Shown: positions 24,974-26,301 of the stretch, one piece after another
How the letters are laid out: each line of letters opens with the position of its first letter
Position numbering within the stretch: the first letter of the stretch is position 1
The notes under the pieces: model-generated
The model's database searches: none
The model's input: only the letters and a program-made list of their open reading frames with translations
Told to the model about the DNA's origin: nothing
Program-made: the position numbers and the translations under genes
NCBI GenBank assembly: GCA_002435335.1
Contig: DJMI01000081.1
Location: 2,829 to 29,129 of the forward strand
DNA length: 26,301 bases
Reading direction: 5' to 3'
DNA from: Nitrosomonas sp. UBA6494
Lineage (GTDB): Bacteria; Pseudomonadota; Gammaproteobacteria; Burkholderiales; Nitrosomonadaceae

Positions 24974-26128
24974 ATGAATACCCAAACGGAACAAGCAACG
25001 CAGCAACGCTATCGCGAGGTGCGAAAAGTCACTGTCATCGGATCGGCGCTGGATTTCATGCTGGGCACCGCCAAAGTGATCACTGGATGGCTTATCAACT
25101 CACAGGCATTGATTGCGGACGGAATTCATTCTTTTTCCGATTTATTGACCGATTTCATGGTGCTGTACGCTGCCCGGCACGCGCAACGCGAGGCCGACGA
25201 AACCCATCCATACGGGCACGGGCGCATCGAAACGCTGGCAACCGTCAGTCTTGGTTTGGTATTGATCGTAATCGCGGGTGGTATTGCACACAGTGCAATA
25301 CAGCGGCTCTACGCTGCCGATGTGATGATCGATTTCGGTGGTTTCGCGATAGCGATTACATTGTTGTCGATCATCACCAAAGAATGGATATATCGCTACA
25401 CCATCGCAGTGGCTCGCAGGCTTCGCTCCGACATGCTGATGGCGAATGCCTGGCACAGCCGCTCCGATGCTTTTTCATCGATTGTCGTTCTGATCGGCAT
25501 TGCCGGTGTGATGCTGGGATATCCTTATCTGGATGCCGTCGCAGCAGTCGCTGTAGCCGCAATGATCGCCAAAATCGGCTTTGATCTGGCACATGCAAGT
25601 ACAAACGAATTAATCGATACCGCGTTGGATACCGACAAAGTCAACGCCATTCGCGACCATATCCTCTCAGTACATGGCGTGCGCTCGATTCATACCCTCA
25701 GAACGCGCAAAAGCGCTAGTAATGCGTTTGTCGATGTGCATATTCAAGTGAATCCTCGCCTCAGCGTATCGGAAGGCCATCAAATCGGCGATGCGGTACG
25801 GAAATGTCTATTGCAGCAAGTCGACGAAGTAACCGACGTTACCATTCACGTCGACCCGGAAAACGACGAATCTGATTCGCCGTGCCACGACCTTCCTTCG
25901 CGCGATCAAATCATTGCTGGATTGAAACAGTGCTGGCCGCACTTACCCGAATCGGCTATCGAAGCCGTAACGCTGCATTATTTATCAGGCGGTATTGACG
26001 TGGAATTGAATTTACCGATCGGTATACTGCAAACCATCCCGGAAGCGCAGGATTTGGTGAAGAAACTGCAACAAGCGACTGCTTCGTTGCCTTTCATTCG
26101 CCAGGTGCAAATTCGGTTTATCGCTTGA
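24974..26128 (+). CDS. Cation diffusion facilitator metal efflux protein
   Basis: An inner-membrane metal/proton antiporter. The 384-residue product has six membrane segments (about 20-290) and both metal-site motifs: HSFSD (H52, D56) and HSRSD (H161, D165). The HxxxD pairs suit Zn/Cd-type members; FieF has DxxxD in the first helix. PYGHGRIETLA is a family stretch. The cytoplasmic domain VRSIHTLRTRKSASNAFVDV ends near VTIHVDPEND. A further region of about 85 residues follows (DQIIAGLKQCWPHLPESAIE to the end), longer than the 300-residue FieF form. No clear ribosome site. It follows the LonB-type gene by 61 bp. The metal cannot be assigned firmly. Confidence 0.92.
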   Translation: MNTQTEQATQQRYREVRKVTVIGSALDFMLGTAKVITGWLINSQALIADGIHSFSDLLTDFMVLYAARHAQREADETHPYGHGRIETLATVSLGLVLIVIAGGIAHSAIQRLYAADVMIDFGGFAIAITLLSIITKEWIYRYTIAVARRLRSDMLMANAWHSRSDAFSSIVVLIGIAGVMLGYPYLDAVAAVAVAAMIAKIGFDLAHASTNELIDTALDTDKVNAIRDHILSVHGVRSIHTLRTRKSASNAFVDVHIQVNPRLSVSEGHQIGDAVRKCLLQQVDEVTDVTIHVDPENDESDSPCHDLPSRDQIIAGLKQCWPHLPESAIEAVTLHYLSGGIDVELNLPIGILQTIPEAQDLVKKLQQATASLPFIRQVQIRFIA

Positions 26129-26228
26129 AAGTACATTGAAAAGTATTTTTCCTGCAATTTCTGTAATCTTGCCGCAGTGATTGCTTTCATTGCCGCTTCA
26201 CGTGCGCTAAACTCTCAGCCTATTCATC

Positions 26229-26257
26229 TTAACTTTTTCTTTTTAAATCAATATAAA
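26229..26257 (+). promoter_or_regulatory. Candidate promoter of ettA, close to the start codon
   Basis: TTAACT (26229-26234) and TATAAA (26252-26257) are 17 bp apart. Transcription would start near 26264, two bases before the ettA ATG, implying a leaderless or nearly leaderless mRNA. No Shine-Dalgarno sequence is seen before the ATG. An upstream promoter is also possible. Confidence 0.35.
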
Positions 26258-26265
26258 TCATACTC

Positions 26266-26301
26266 ATGGCTCAATATGTAATGTCGATGCTCCGCGTGAG
26301 C
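26266..26301 (+). CDS. ettA: Energy-dependent translational throttle protein EttA, N-terminal fragment
   Basis: Only the first 12 codons are in the window, reading MAQYVMSMLRVS. This is the characteristic N-terminus of EttA, an ABC-F ATPase that binds the ribosomal E site and adjusts translation to the ATP/ADP level. The gene runs off the right edge. The match is short but distinctive; another ABC-F protein is the only likely alternative. Confidence 0.75.
   Translation, partial: MAQYVMSMLRVS

Noticed and set aside
25087..25584. 165-codon plus-strand frame inside the CDF gene
   Set aside because: Arg/Cys-rich shadow in another frame of a well-supported transporter.
1..26301. CRISPR array, tRNA or rRNA genes, transposase genes, toxin-antitoxin or phage-defence genes
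   Set aside because: Read through on both strands by eye and found no spaced direct repeats, no cloverleaf sequences and no proteins of these kinds. A covariance-model search was not possible.

Overview
The window looks like a chromosomal segment of a betaproteobacterium, most probably a Nitrosomonas-like ammonia oxidiser. This is inferred from the protein sequences, the moderate-to-low GC content and the gene order rpoE-rseA-rseB-mucD-(glutaredoxin)-lepA-lepB-DUF4845-rnc-era-pdxJ-acpS-nagZ. No nitrification marker gene is present, so the genus is a judgement from overall likeness.

Layout. (1) 1-2808, minus strand: rpmH-rnpA-yidD-yidC, the conserved ribosomal protein / RNase P / membrane insertase group. 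dnaA is not beside it. (2) 3134-3571, plus strand: a small secreted His/Glu-rich protein of unknown function, convergent with lpd across a strong hairpin. (3) 3646-16152, minus strand: one long tightly packed block. In transcription order it runs from the sigma-E module (rpoE, rseA, rseB, mucD/degQ) through a glutaredoxin-like gene, lepA, lepB, a DUF4845 gene, rnc, era, pdxJ, acpS and nagZ to lpd. Several genes overlap by 4 to 17 bp. The usual recO between era and pdxJ is absent. (4) 16153-16554: a 402 bp divergent control region between rpoE and nadB. (5) 16555-19798, plus strand: nadB, a MEKHLA-domain gene and an L,D-transpeptidase. (6) 19799-22338: a looser stretch with a 141 bp palindromic MITE-like element flanked by a 5 bp direct repeat, two small lipoprotein genes, a PAPS-type sulfotransferase and an N-terminally truncated cation-diffusion-facilitator (CDF) remnant. 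(7) 22471-26301, plus strand: a LonB-type ATP-dependent protease, an intact CDF metal transporter with a long C-terminal region, and the first 12 codons of ettA.

How the genes work together. Most are housekeeping: membrane-protein insertion (YidC/YidD), secretion (LepB), translation (L34, LepA, EttA), RNA processing (RnpA, RNase III, Era), cofactor synthesis (NadB, PdxJ, AcpS), cell-wall remodelling (NagZ, L,D-transpeptidase) and envelope stress (RpoE/RseA/RseB/MucD). I found no convincing new multi-gene system. The points most worth a second look are rnpA, which has no ATG/GTG/TTG start able to give a full-length protein and appears to begin at an AUU directly after the rpmH stop codon with a 16 bp perfect palindrome over its first codons; the MITE-like element; the missing recO; the long basic tail on YidC; and the sulfotransferase next to a broken CDF gene.
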